Of a DNA stretch of 64,000 bases, positions 33,234 through 45,595 are shown in pieces. The notes under the pieces were generated by a model that saw only the letters and a list, made by a program, of their open reading frames with translations, had not been told where the DNA came from and did not search any database. The position numbers and the translations under genes are program-made. Numbering within the stretch: the stretch's first letter is position 1; every line of letters begins with the position of its first letter. The DNA lies in assembly GCA_947561395.2 (NCBI GenBank), contig OX387183.1, positions 14,807,402-14,871,401 of the forward strand, read 5' to 3'. The DNA is from Buxus sempervirens. Taxonomy: Eukaryota > Streptophyta > Magnoliopsida > Buxales > Buxaceae.

Positions 33234-33620
33234 TAAAAGAATTGACAATCAAAAGATTCCAACGTAATTAATTTCGTTACCTTTAACCAGTTATTCCCAA
33301 GAGCTTAATTGAGAATGATCTTTGGAGTGTTTTGACGTATCCCATCCAAAATTTTCAACAAAAAAAAAATTTTATTAAAAGATAGCCATTAGGTTTATTA
33401 TAATGTGTAAATCAAGATATGGGGTAACAAATACAAGATTTACAAAGAGAAAAGAGATGGAGAGAGAGGAGTTTCTGTACAGAAAGAAAGAGAGAGCGTA
33501 CGGCCCTTGTAAAATATTATTGGAGTTAATTTATACAAGTGTTTACTATGCTTTGTAGTTATAGCCTTCGTGGCAAAGGAAAAGGATGGCATCGTCCGTT
33601 GCTTCAAACTGTAGTCACAG

Positions 33621-34030
33621 TAGGGTTGCCAATGGGGCAGGCCAATGCTTATTTAGGCCTAAGATGAACCCAGCCAGACATAGGACCTAGGATTGTTTGC
33701 CCCAAGCCCGGCTCTATGATGTTTTATAAAACCTAATCCTAGCCTGAGCCAGCTTTTTTTTAAAATATAACAAAAGTTTATACAATTTTTAATTTAATTT
33801 ATGCATCATAATATAATAACAACCATGCCTGTGGTTTATGCTTTGCGAAATAAAAAAAGGAAAGATAGCCTTCTTGTTCTTCTTTTGTGACTTCTTCACT
33901 TGTTCAGTCATATATCGTATTGTAACAAAAAACCCCGGCTGTCGGGCTTAAAATATCACGTCCAAGCTCACCCATTTGTCAGGCTGGGCCCGTTGGGGCG
34001 GGCGGTTCACCCAGCTCATTACCGATCCTG
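33621..34030. mobile_element. hAT-type MITE, GGGC-rich family (410 bp)
   Basis: Left end TAGGGTTGCCAATGGGGC; right end reversed CAGGATCGGTAATGAGC. The flanks AGTCACAG (33613-33620) and AGTCACAT (34031-34038) match at 7 of 8. Subterminal repeats are GGCCTAAG/AGCCCGGC-like, around an AT-rich middle. Confidence 0.75.
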
Positions 34031-34820
34031 AGTCACATGTGCAGTTTGAGTGACGGCTTATAAATGCTACCTAATTTTGGATTATATACAACATACTTGG
34101 AGGAGTGATCTTTCGATAAAACTATTCACATGACAATTACTAAACTACAATAAGTACTTGTTATTTCAAGTTTCTTTTTGGAGTATCATTGAAGATGAAT
34201 ACTCAACTAAGATTTTGATTTGGGGGAAATAATCATTTTAATAGAATGGACTCGCTTTTTTCAAATAAATAATAGATACTAAATTTAAACGATAGTTTTT
34301 TTTTTATGCTAACATGATAACATATTATTAATTTAAACGGTTTAGACATACAAATCGAGACTGGGTTCTCCCCAAAAAATCATCATCAAACACAAAATGT
34401 TTAATAGTATCAGGAATAGCTCCAATCCAGAAGCAAGGGTAGAAGTCAAGAGCAAAATTGGCAAGTCCACTTGCAACTTTGTTTGCCTCTGTGTAGATTT
34501 TCGATCTCCACTTTGATATCAAGGAATAAATTGCCGAGATTCCAGGCTTCCTCCAATAATACTTCAGTACTCCATGATTGGCAAGATCGCTTAAGGAAAC
34601 ATGATACAATGGTTTGTGAGTCACTTTCCATATGTATATTCCTGCAGTTCAGAGCAAGTGCCATCTTCATCCCTTCCACTAGAGTAGCAACCTCAGCTCC
34701 AATTGCATTTGTAACTCTGATTCTATGTGCCATAAGACCCACTACACGTCCATGATAATCTCTTAATACTGCTCCTACAGCAGCACTTCTTGGGGATAGA
34801 GCTGTAAGTTTTGCCCGGCC

Positions 34821-35070
34821 TGTAACGCCCCGGATTCTGGGTCCATTTCCCAAAACCTGAGGTGTTATGGTGAGTAACAAAAGCAACTAAAAATCTAAAT
34901 CCATTTAAGCCTTTATTCCTAATTACTCAAAATTATTATTTATTCATTTAATTACTAATATCTCTTAGATTATATTGTTATTCCTCCAATACCTAAATTA
35001 AGTCTTAACTTCTCTATATATTTAGGCTTATTTAATTTATTTTCTTTTTAGGAAAATCCAAGGTTTTACA
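34821..35070. mobile_element. Short LTR-type fossil inside the hAT element
   Basis: Begins TGTAACGCCCCGGATTCTGG and ends GGTTTTACA, like the ends of the larger sequence at 35284-38246, and it interrupts the hAT sequence just after its terminus. No clear target duplication. Probably a solo LTR or a derivative of one. Confidence 0.6.
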
Positions 35071-35283
35071 TGGCTCGCTCGAAGCCTGCCCAACCCAACC
35101 CAAATAACAACTCAAACTAAGGCTTTAGTTTGGGCTGGGCTTAATTTTAAGCCCGAATTTGAGTTTGGGTTGGGCTTGGGTTCACGCTTCAAAGCCCAAA
35201 AAGCCCGAAGAGCCCAAATTCAAGAAGAAACTCATGAGTTACATCTAAGCATAACTGCATCTAAAAAAGAAACCTATGACTTA

Positions 35284-38246
35284 TGTAACGCCCCGAACTC
35301 GGGTCAGTGCAAACCAGCACCCAACTCGAACCCGGTTCGCTACTGTAACATCCCAAGTCTGGTTCAACAACCAAACTCGAGGTGTTACCACGAAGCTGGA
35401 GTCAGATACAAACCAAGATTCACAATAATTTTAAACTTTACTAATTGATTTCATCAGAGTTATGGTGGCCAATAAAAACAATTCTTTATTCAATAATATC
35501 AATTCAGTTTACAATAAGGTTTATTTAATCAACATGTGACATTAATACCAATTACAATTCTATCCATCAAATTAAAACCCCACCTTCGCGATCGCTCCAA
35601 GCAACCTGAAAAATAATAGGGAAAACGGAGTGAGATTTACATCTCAGCAAGTAGCAGGTGCATGCAATTGAAACAGTCCAACATAAGCAAATAGTCATGA
35701 GGTACTCGATTAATCTACGATAAGACGAGAAATCCAAGTTATCCATGGTAATTCCAAATAAAGAGATAAAACAGACGATCATGTATAAATACCAGTAACT
35801 TGATGTTAACGAGGTAAAACCGACAAAAGCGATAAAACACGTTCCATTGCAAGACTAACAAAGATGATAAGTATTTGAGATGACACTCAACTAACTGCTA
35901 TTCCACCGTGCGGCTTAGGGGCAGTGCTACTTAATGATACTCAAGCCCCATGCAGCGCAGCTTAGGCAAGAGCCGTAGTCACCGACTTATTGCACACGAA
36001 CCCAGCAGAGTTGGACGTACCACCAGCATGCAGCACCGGAATCAATACATGGAGTGTGGTCGCTTATCCACATGTACAGGGAATCACCAGCGGCTCACCG
36101 GGGTGTCCCTCCAGACATAGGACCTTCCCAGAGCAAACTAACTTGCAAAGGGAAAAGCGTCGCATATAGGAGTAACTCAACCCAAACTAAATACCACTTA
36201 GCTAACCAGCCAAAACTATGGATCCATATACAGCTAAGCTCACTGACACAAACCACGATGAAACCACATACGGGAGGACACGCTACTGTAAGAGGCATAC
36301 ACACTTTTAGCCGTAAAGGATTACACATCTCTACACAGAGGATTACCCATCTCTGCCGTAAAAGTTAATATTAACTAAACCACAGAAGCCGTATCACCCA
36401 ACCGTAAAAGTAAAGTGAACAACATCATACCACATACCAAACCATACCCAAGTATTCCATTCCAAGTGAAAATCATGATTCAATCATTACAAATCCAATT
36501 ATAAGCTTTTTCAGAATAACATATGCAATTCTTCCAATTATATTCAAAATAAAACTCAAGTATCATAAATCCGATAAAATCTGAGTTTATGCAATTCCAG
36601 TAGCCAATATTCCTATTTAAAGCTCAAAATAAAGTAAATCCAATCTTACTTAGAGTTTTCTTTATTAATCCCTTTTATTAGAATCCAATTTCCTACCTTA
36701 ACACCTAAGCTAGTTTCTATTTGAATTTTCTGTATTTTATTTCTCCAGCATGTTCTACAGACCTAAAATAAAGTTTAGAAGATGTTTATAAGCTATAAAT
36801 ACCAGGGATATTATTTCTAACATTATTCTCCATTGTTTAGGCCTTTTTATATACTATTTTACCATTAAGACATTAAATATTTGGATGTTTATTAAATTTA
36901 ATTTTTATATTTTCTATACCTCAATTAGGCCTTCATAAAGATGTTAGAATAGTTAAGATACTAGAAAAATTATTAGAGATTTATTCGGATTCCAAAAATC
37001 ACCAAAATCTACAAATTCTGCTTAGAGCACCTACCTCTATAGGGCTGGGCGATCCTAGGCGCTAGTGCAATTTTTAACAGAATTTTCCAGATTTGTAAAG
37101 TTCGGATTTTTATACTTTTGCTATATGTTTCTTTGGTCTAAATTAATCTAATAACATTCTAAAACATTCCTAAAACCTTTTAGATCCATTCTTATTAATA
37201 AAATACCATCCTATAATTTATTTCATGATCAAACCAAGTTTTCTCCATTATTTCAACAAATCCTTCAAGAACACCAAACACTAAAATATAAACAATTTGA
37301 TTCCATGTAAATACTGTTTCGACTAATCCATTCAATCCATATGAAATCACAGAAAACGAAATCGTGCAGTTCCTCACGTTTTCCAAGGGTTACTACTTGC
37401 CTTATACGTTAAATCCTTCTTCCATTGAAATTTCTAATTATGGACCTGACTTTTGCTCCCAAACGTACCAAGCTAGACTCTTTCAATTCAAATCTCCACC
37501 GTACACAATGTAGTTCAATCAGTGATGAACAAAACCTCCAAATTTGATGGCGATCCACCGTACGGATTTTCCCCGATCATATTTTGATGGTGGCTGGTCA
37601 GACACCTCCATTAGAAACCTCCTTCCTTTCTCTCCCTCCTTTCTCTCCATAAGAAACCCACGAAAATTCCCTCTTGTCTAACCTTAGTTTCCTATATATA
37701 CTAAGCTTTAGAAATCCTAAACCCACCCTAATTGGTTAATTTAATTTGGGCTAACCCAACCATGGTCTAGTTAAAGTCTAATCCTTCTAATTTAATTCCT
37801 ACTTTTTCTCCACCTTTTATTTTTCTACTTAAACAATCCTAATTAAGTTTCTTATTATCTAAACTCCTATTTATAACCTATTTTCGTGCAAAACATTTAG
37901 TTAAACATTATTATCACCTAAAACCTTATTTTCCCCAAATTAAGACGTGAAATCTCCTAATTACCCTTTTTCCCACTTTTAGGCTTTTTATTAATTTCTT
38001 TTAATTTCTAGATTGTTAAAATAAATTATTTCCTTCTATTTTATAATTCTAGTTATTATTTAATGATCTAATTATTAATTACCCTTTTCTGAAAATTACC
38101 AAAATACCCTTTTTACTCTTTTAGGTTAATTTCATTAAAATTCTTTCTTTATTTACAATTTATGAACTACTTGAATTACTTACCTCTAAATTTTTACTTA
38201 ACTCATATTTTCTTTTATTTATTAAGTGAAAATTCGGGGTTTTACA
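35284..38246. mobile_element. LTR-type fossil, probable long solo LTR (2963 bp)
   Basis: Starts TGTAACGCCCCGAACTCGGG and ends AATTCGGGGTTTTACA, with an exact 5-bp duplication ACTTA on both sides (35279-35283 and 38247-38251). No gag or pol coding was recognised and no second LTR seen, so a solo LTR or a non-coding derivative is most likely. It is nested in the hAT element and so younger than it. Confidence 0.75.
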
Positions 38247-39187
38247 ACTTATATCCATGCATACAACTTTTCTAACATCTTTTGTCTATTGCTTGAAGGG
38301 ATTGGAGTTATTTTTACCTAACATTCTATGAGAAAAATTGCACTACTATTGCTTTGTCTGTATTAGTCTTCTAAAACCTTCAAGAGAGGTGATTGACCAT
38401 GTTGAAGTGGAATCTATAGTGACAATTTAATATGTACCATAGAAATGACAAAGTTAATTAATTAAGTAGAGTGTACTTACATACACGCCTAGGAACGATA
38501 AAATTTATTTAATTAATAAAATAGAATATCCTCACTTTTACATAAAATAGACAAATCTTTATATGAACCAATTGATTTTAGGGAAAATGCCTTATCTATT
38601 GTAATATTTGATTTTTCCTTTTTAAGATACTCATAGGAACATATGAATTGTATTTTAGTTTTTTTAATTTACATTTATTGAATAATTTTCTATTACTGTT
38701 GCATCCTAGCTATTATTTTAGTTTATCAATTCTATTTTTACTTTGTTATAAAAGGATTTCAAATGCAATTATCTGGAGTGCACATTTTATTTGGGTTGGC
38801 TCGAACCCAACCCGAACTCAAGAAAAAGTTTTAGAATTGAGTTTAGGCTCATGGAGTTTGGGTTTAGGGCGGGCCAATGTGAGTATGGGCCAAGTAATTT
38901 TAGTTTGGGTTCAGCCCGAACTCATAGAAACCCGGCCCAACCCGCCCTACTTACAGCTTTACCTAGGGACCCTTTAGCAGCCCCATCAATGTTCAGTTTG
39001 CACCAGTTTGCTCCAAGTAGTTTCCATCTGATCAACACTTCATGCTTATCTTCATCTTTGTAGTCTTTCTCCTTTTCCATGATCCTCCTGCTCCTCCTGC
39101 TGTCCTCCAGTATAGCCACAAATTGAGATCTAATCAGCTCTATTGAAGGCTTTGTATTTTCAAAAATCAATTTATTTCTAGTATTCC

Positions 39188-39425
39188 TGTTGTGAAATGT
39201 GTAATCTGAATAGTAAAGAAAATAGAGAGAAGAACAACAACAAGAACACGCAAATTTAAGTGGTTTGGCGATGTGCCTACTTCTACTGTGTACATCAAAA
39301 TTTTCCACTATCAAAAACGTCTATTAGGGTTACATGAATGTATATATACCAACCCTAAACCCGATATTTCTGCTCACAAGGCCCCTCCCCCCTTAGACCC
39401 AGAATATGAACCACCGTTTCTAACA
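39188..39425 (-). mobile_element. Solo LTR, probably Copia type (238 bp)
   Basis: On the minus strand it starts TGTTAGAAACGGTGGTTC and ends ATTTCACAACA, with an exact 5-bp duplication ATTCC (39183-39187 and 39426-39430). It interrupts the RNase H frame between WN and TRNKLIFEN. The inverted TGTT/AACA ends and size fit Copia LTRs. Confidence 0.8.
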
Positions 39426-39500
39426 ATTCCAAACAATTTAAACAATAGTTAATCCCACTTACTAGACACTTCAATGTTTTGTCAAAATAGAGATTTATAT

Positions 39501-40478
39501 TCTCAAGGTCATGGCAGAATCCTCCATTTCTTTTACAAGGAACTTATAACACTTGGCAAAGCAATGCAGGTGGTTACAATCCAGGCGTGCCTACAACTAC
39601 CCTCCATAACCAGAGTTGTTCAGCACTGTTGTCATACCAATTAATGCAAGTATGGTTAGTAGTAACGCCAAGTTTGACAAAGCATCTTTTTTTAGTTGCC
39701 CACAGTTACCTGCAAACCAGAATTATTTTAGCACTTGGCATAACAATGAAAGTGCGTAGTTGTTTTTAGTAACGCATGTCCAACTACTTGCAACCGTTTG
39801 CGCAATTAAACCGAGGGCTAGAATGGTTGAGCCATTTTTATTGGGAGTAGTATATTAGCCAATGCCATGCATCCAAGTGTGTTAGGGCTATGCCTGCCGT
39901 GCATCCTAGGTGGATGTAAGGCATTGGCTATGGTCCCTCGAAATCCCTCCCTTTTTGCTAGAGGGACTGTGGATAATGGTTTGAAATCGTCGTAAGTATT
40001 GCAACTTGATTAAGATGTTGCCACGTGGAGCATCCAACGACTGCAAAGTCTTTGCTTTTGAAAATGCGAAAAAGTTTTTCTTGTTAAAAAGATCCTAGCT
40101 ATGGGATGCTTCACATGGAAGCATCTAAGTCGCAGGATCCATTGAAATAAATGGCGGCAGATGATATCTTACTTTAGGTGTATCATCAAATCCTCATCCC
40201 TATTTTCATACTTAGGTACAAACCACTACAAATTTGTACCTGATCTTAATCACATTAGAAACTGGGTGGTTTTATGGGTCTTAGGTGGTTGGTATGGATA
40301 TGTACCAACCGATAATATATTGACTAAGATTATAAGCCTTGGCAACCAAAACTTTTTGTTTTGTTTGTAGAAGATATAAATCTTGTCAACACTATCTCTT
40401 GAACTGGAATGTGACAAACTTGTGACATCATATCATATCTCATATGTATATATATATATAAAAGCAGAGTCTTCCAAC
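39501..40478. other. Intergenic, nothing recognised
   Basis: Contains loosely repeated CACTTGGCAAAGCAATG/CACTTGGCATAACAATG (near 39550 and 39732) and a short TA run at 40447-40460. No coding signal. Confidence 0.5.
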
Positions 40479-41039
40479 TAGGGCTGGCAATGGATCGGAT
40501 ATATATCCGAATCCGATCCGAAATTACTGAATTCGGATATAGGATTTAGATCCACGGTTCATATACGGATCACGAATTTCGGATCCGAAAAAATTTGGAT
40601 TCGGATTCGGATATACATGTATCCGATCCGAAAAAGATTCGAACCGAAAACATACTTATAGTATATATAAACTTAGCCTAGACCATGGTTCAACCATAAG
40701 TTAAAAGGGTTAAATCATCATTTGATCATTAGACACTTGGATTTTTTAAAAAATTTATAGTTAAATTTACTTTAATTGTTAAAATTGTTTTTTAAAGTTT
40801 CAGGTTCAAACAGGCTTGAATTCAGATTTCTGATTGAATTGGGATTTCGGTTTCGAATTCGGATTTAGGATCGGATATCTGATCGAATTAGGATTTCAGA
40901 TATTCATTGAATTTTGAATTTGGATTTAAGTATTAAAGATCCGTCGGATATCAGATTGAATTCGGATATCAGTAAATTTTTTTCTGATCGGATTCAGATC
41001 TTAGCAGATCCGTACCATATTCGACCGATTGCCACCCTA
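40479..41039. mobile_element. hAT-type MITE, CGGAT family (561 bp)
   Basis: Left end TAGGGCTGGCAATGGATCGG; right end reversed TAGGGTGGCAATCGGTCGAA. Exact 8-bp duplication CTTCCAAC (40471-40478 and 41040-41047). Subterminal regions consist of ATCCGA/TCGGAT repeats and the centre is AT-rich. Same family as 6164-6641 and better preserved. Confidence 0.92.
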
Positions 41040-41331
41040 CTTCCAACCCCATACTCTCTCTCCTCCACGTGGACATCCTCTTCTTTCTCCGATGGCCCTT
41101 TTGTGCCCCACGTCAAAATAATTTATTTAAAATAAAAATTTTCTTAAAATATATATATTACCTCCACGTGGACATGATCCATGTCTCCAATGTTATCTTT
41201 AATTAAATTAAAATTATATTATTAATCCTTATCTTTTCAGAGTCCTAGAAACTCATAACTATCTTTAACTAAAACCACATTCTCTCTCTTCCATGTGGAC
41301 ATCCCTTTTTTTCTCCAATGGCCCTTTTGTG

Positions 41332-42068
41332 TAGAGCTGTAAGTTTTGCCCAACCCGCCCTAAGCCCGGCCAACCCAACCCGAATAGTAGCCCGATCTAA
41401 GGTTTTATTTTGGGTTGGGCTTGATTTTAAACCCGAACTTGAGTTTGGGTTGGGCTTGGGTTTGCACCTCATAGCCCGAAAAACCCGAAAAGCCCGAACT
41501 ATATAAAGCCAAGGTTAAATGACTTACCGCAAACCCCATTTTCTTTCGAAGTTATTTCTAACTCCAAGCCCTTATTCTCTATTTTTCCAATCAATTCCCC
41601 AATAGATATGGTTCAATAGAATTTAGTATAGAACTTCAAACCTAGAACCTTTTCAAGATTTAGGAAAGATGATAATGTTGACCTTTGTATGGATAATGAC
41701 TTGAGATTTACAAAGGACCACATTTTCAGTAAGTATTTCTTTCATAACATTGAATGTGTTGTCATATCATTTGGTCAATAAACCTTAGAAATGTTATAAT
41801 TTAAAAACTTAATTTTTTGCTTTCCTATACTAAAAACATTGTAAACTTGTTGCTTTTGCTATTATATTTCATTAGATCCTTGATAGATCCCATTAATTTG
41901 GGCCAACCCGAACCCAGCCCGAACTCGAGAAATAATTTTAGGGTTGGGTTTGGGTTCAAGCAGTTTGGGTTTAGGGCGGGCCAAGGTGAGTTTGGGCCAA
42001 TTGATTTTAGATTGGGTTGAGCCCGAACTCATCAAAACCCAACCCAACCCGCCCTACTTATAGCTCTA
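41332..42068. mobile_element. hAT-type MITE, GGGTTGGGC family (737 bp)
   Basis: Left end TAGAGCTGTAAGTTTTGCCC; right end reversed TAGAGCTATAAGTAGGGCGG. Exact 8-bp duplication CTTTTGTG (41324-41331 and 42069-42076). A related empty target with a single CTTTTGTG lies at 41098-41105. Dense GGGTTGGGC and AACCCGAAC repeats lie near both ends. Same family as 34797-38961. Confidence 0.92.
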
Positions 42069-42248
42069 CTTTTGTGCTCCACATTAAAATAATTTATTCC
42101 TATTAACAAGGCATCACTTTATATGATTTTATAAAGTCATTCATTGAAAAATTTATATGAAGACTTTATCCGATGGCCATTCTTTCTCCACATCAATATC
42201 TTTCATTGAAGACTTTATATGATTAAGTCGTTCTCATGTGATAAATTT

Positions 42249-42577
42249 ATGGGTAATTGGTTTTAGTGATTTTCTTAAAATAGAATCCAAATTAAGTCAC
42301 CTAATTCTTTGTAATTTGAAAGCAGTGATAATTTTTAAAATAATTGAGAATGAGTGTCATTTTACTATGTACAAAGGATGTGTCTTCCAAAAATTCTCTC
42401 ATCATTATCTTTTAATTAGTTTAAGAAGTGAGGGTATTTTTAGAAAAACTCCTCCATGAACAGTAAAATGATATCGTTCTCAATTATTATAAAAATATCA
42501 CTACTTTCCAATTACCAAGAATTAGATAACTGAACCTGAGTTATTTTAAAAAAGCATCACTAAAAACCAATTTCCCC
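42249..42577. mobile_element. Foldback MITE with long arms
   Basis: The left arm GTAATTGGTTTTAGTGATTT pairs with the right arm AGCATCACTAAAAACCAATT, and the inverted homology goes on inward (GATAATTTTTAAAATAATTG against CAATTATTATAAAAATATCA). TTTA occurs near both edges but the target duplication is unclear. Confidence 0.65.
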
Positions 42578-42779
42578 TTTAAGGGAAATTAATTTTCTAA
42601 AATAGATGATATTTTTATTAGCTGGAAGGTAATATCAAATAAAGACATAGGAATAAGTTTAGGATAATAAAAGCTTATAGCAATATAACAATAAATTTAA
42701 CAATTTAATAGTAAAAGCCATTATAAATTAGTTAAAAATATTTTATTTAAAAAAAGAGAATCCTGTGCTTAGCATAGGG

Positions 42780-43360
42780 TAAAACAACCAGTTGGTCACT
42801 AATAACCTATTTTCAAACGCATTTTCTCTGGTCCGAGAATCCAATGGTACTGTGATATCTGGGATGGTGTTTGGGGGTTCACATCTTCTACCGCTCTATT
42901 CTGCCACAGATGCTGCCGCTCGAACTAGATGCTGTCACGTGAAGCATATGGTCACGTCATCCAATGATGCCTTAACGCCTCTCTATTAAAATCAAATGGG
43001 CACCATTATTGGAGCTTCTTTCTCATTCTCCAAGGTGTCTCCCAAGATTGAAGACCTCAGGAGCAAGGTGTCTCCCAAGATTGAAGACCTCCGGAGCAAG
43101 GCGTCTCCGACAATTGAATGACACGGAAATGTGTCCTTAAGGAGCAAGGCATCTCCTGGGACTGAAGGATATGGCATCCTTGGAGAAAAGAATCTCCAAA
43201 CCGCAAGAATGTGGAGGCCAAAGCCTCCCTATTGAAGAACAATGAGCAAAGACGTGAAAAGAAGCAAGGCTTCTTCTGAGATTGAAGGACAATGTGTCCC
43301 TAAGGAGCAGAGCGTCTCCATGAGACAGAGTGTTCCTAGAGTATAATGTCTCTGTGAGAC
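42780..43360. repeat. Repeat remnant with 35-bp GTCTCCCAAGATTGAAG units
   Basis: 42890-42995 is homologous, in inverted orientation, to 52680-52830 (CACGTCATCCA and TTAAAATCAAATGGGCA landmarks). From 43033 a unit GTGTCTCCCAAGATTGAAGA is repeated at about 35-bp spacing, two nearly exact copies and several degenerate ones to about 43330. Function unknown; it adjoins LTR-type sequence. Confidence 0.6.
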
Positions 43361-43374
43361 ATGGAAAAATCAAT

Positions 43375-45436
43375 CTCGTGACTTTCCGGTCATCACACGA
43401 GATTTGAAAAAAGGGAAGAGTCGTTACCATTCTTTTCAGGTGTGAATAGACACCAAAATCATCAAAATATGCAAAAGGCAAAACTACATAAAAAAGAATT
43501 CCACTCAAAAATAAAAAATCCAGAGATGGGTAAGGGGATTAGATTATGAACGGGAGAAGGTGTTAGGCATCCCTATTCACCCACACAAGGTGGTTGCCAA
43601 GTGTTGTTCATGTTCAAAATAAAGAAAGCTTGCTAATTAAAATAATAAAAAAGGCTTGAAAAGGATTAAACACATGTATGATCCCTCCACATGAGAAGTC
43701 CAATGAATCTTAGACTCACTATTAAATGGAAATCAAAGCAAAACTTGAACACAACCAAGTTAAGATAAATCCGGAAAATTCGGTAAAAGATGGAGCCATT
43801 TGTCTTGAAATCATCCAAATCAAATTTAAATTGAATCAAACCAAATCCATTTAAAAGATTATGATAAATAGAAGACTTAGTAAAATTTTCAAGTAGATCA
43901 GATTAAAATCCTAAGAGCTATGCTTGTTTGAAATTCACTGTTATAAGTTTATAAAAGTGGCAAGTGGGCAACTTTGAAAACCTATTTGTGAAGATTGGCT
44001 CCATATAAAATCCTTGAAAATTTGCATGAATGAAGTATGTAGTGCCATCTTTCAAATGAAACTGGCACCATACAAAACTTCATCTGGATGTGCCTTGGGG
44101 GACCTCCCGAATAGGCCCCGAAGATCACAGATTAGCCCAGAATTGTGCTATTGAGCAGTTCTGAGTAAATCAGTTGCCCACGACACAAATAAAAACAAAA
44201 AAATTTGAAACCAACTGGATTTGAAATTAGACTCACAAAGGAAAACACAGAAACCAAAACCACCTAAATCGGACTTAAAACGAGCAGATGGTGCTCATTC
44301 AAAGTGACAGGTTCAGCAATCTGGCCTGAACTGACCTGTCGACTTTGATCGAATGGTGTCAAAAATCCACTTCATAAAAATGGCTGAAATTTTACAGACA
44401 AGAACTAGACAGTCTCACCTTTCACATGTCTTTGTAATCACTCAAAAATTCATCCGGATGATGAAGTTATGAGTGTCCGAAGTTAGGGTACAGATGCTGT
44501 CCAGTTTTGACATTTTTAAGTAAAATCAACCCAAAACAGTGATCAAGTGTGTGTAATCCGTGCCATCCAAACCAAAATCATTTGAAAAAGTATTGAAAAA
44601 CCTCCAGGAGGAAATATGGCATGAATTTGGCTCACCATTCTCTTTGATTGGAGAGAATATACTAGAACCCCCAAAATGGAGCAAAAAATGCCCAAAACTG
44701 AGAGGTTAGACCATGAGGTCTCCAATATTCAAAGATAAACTTGCTTGTATCATTTTGAAAATCATTAAGAAATATCCCAAAAATGCTTGGGGCCATTTAT
44801 TTCAGATCTATCACAACGAGTATGATAGATCCAAAATATAAGCCTATTTCGACAAAACGAGTGCGATGTGTGCATGTGTAAAAATCATCTCTTTAAATCA
44901 ATACATCACAACATATAGCATTAAAAGTATATTAATCAAATGGGGTTCTATATCTAGGGTTCCATTCCCATTCTCGTTTCCTTTAGTTCTCTCTTCGCCT
45001 TTTTCGGCTAGAAATAATCTTGGGGTACTTTTAGTAGGGAATGGGGGTTCACACAACCATAGGCCATTCAAGAGGGTTCTATGACTAATGGTCAATTCCC
45101 ATTCTCGTTTCCCCTAGATCTTTCTTCACGTTTTACGGCTAGAGAGAGTCTCGAGGTACTTTGAGTAGGGAAAGGGGTGTTAAGCACAAACAATAGGCCA
45201 TTATTCTACAGAAAGGTAGAAGAAGAGAACTAACCCTAGAAGTTAAAAATAGAGAATTAAAAGAGGGTTAGGGCTTACCTGGGTTCTGGAAGTAATGGGG
45301 CAGAGGTTCCCTTCTTCACTTGGAGCTCTTCAATCTCCAATTCTTGGCCATTTGCTTGAGGAGAGGTCTCCTATTTATAGGCAAAGGCTAGGGTAAGGGG
45401 TGCCCTAATGCTAGACACAAACTGATGTCTACAATC
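43375..45436 (-). mobile_element. LTR-type fossil, inverted partner of 45596-48030
   Basis: Reverse-orientation homology to 45990-47400 with shared landmarks in mirrored order: the TCATCACACGA block (43390), GTGTTAGGCATCCCTATTCA (43560), ATGATAGATCC (44822), and two copies of a CCCATTCTCGTTTC/GGTACTT block (44968 and 45098). The right edge ends GATGTCTACA, like the terminus of the partner. No coding recognised; old and degenerate. Confidence 0.6.
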
Positions 45437-45595
45437 CACCAGCTTAAACCCTAAGGCTATTTCCGGGAATTCCCACTCTTAAAACAGGGATAAGACAGTA
45501 AAAAGTGCACACTTTCGGAATTTTCCAATTTCTGCAGCAAAATACTTGTATCCGACAACTTAGGTCGGATACAAGCAAAATCCTTTGTATCTGAC

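Larger units (their letters stand above)
34797..38961. mobile_element. hAT-type element, GGGTTGGGC family, expanded by two LTR-type insertions
   Basis: Left end TAGAGCTGTAAGTTTTGCCC; right end reversed TAAAGCTGTAAGTAGGGCGG. The flanks CTTGGGGA (34789-34796) and CCTAGGGA (38962-38969) match at 6 of 8, and the interrupted RNase H reading frame confirms the insertion point. Without the LTR-type inserts it is about 950 bp. Its sequence follows the copy at 41332-42068 almost end to end (GGGTTGGGCTTGGGTTC, GGGTTTAGGGCGGGCCAA). Confidence 0.85.
34328..39500 (-). pseudogene. Retroelement-type RNase H domain gene, split by insertions
   Basis: Minus-strand pieces of one RVT_3/RNase H-like domain. The 5' piece (39431-39500 and 38962-39187) reads RNKLIFENTKPSIEL and then WCKLNIDGAAKGSLG, with the first catalytic Asp in NIDG. 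The 3' piece (34328-34796) reads SAAVGAVLRDYHGRVVGL, then GAEVATLVEGMKMAL (Glu) and HMESDSQTIV (Asp), then YTEANKVASGLANFA. Removing the element at 34797-38961 and one target copy restores GSLG-SAAVGAVLRDYHG, which is how this plant family normally reads. The family derives from non-LTR retroelements. The 5' part near 39450 has a stop in frame, so it was already dead or lacks its true upstream exon. The 3' end is at 34328. Confidence 0.8.
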
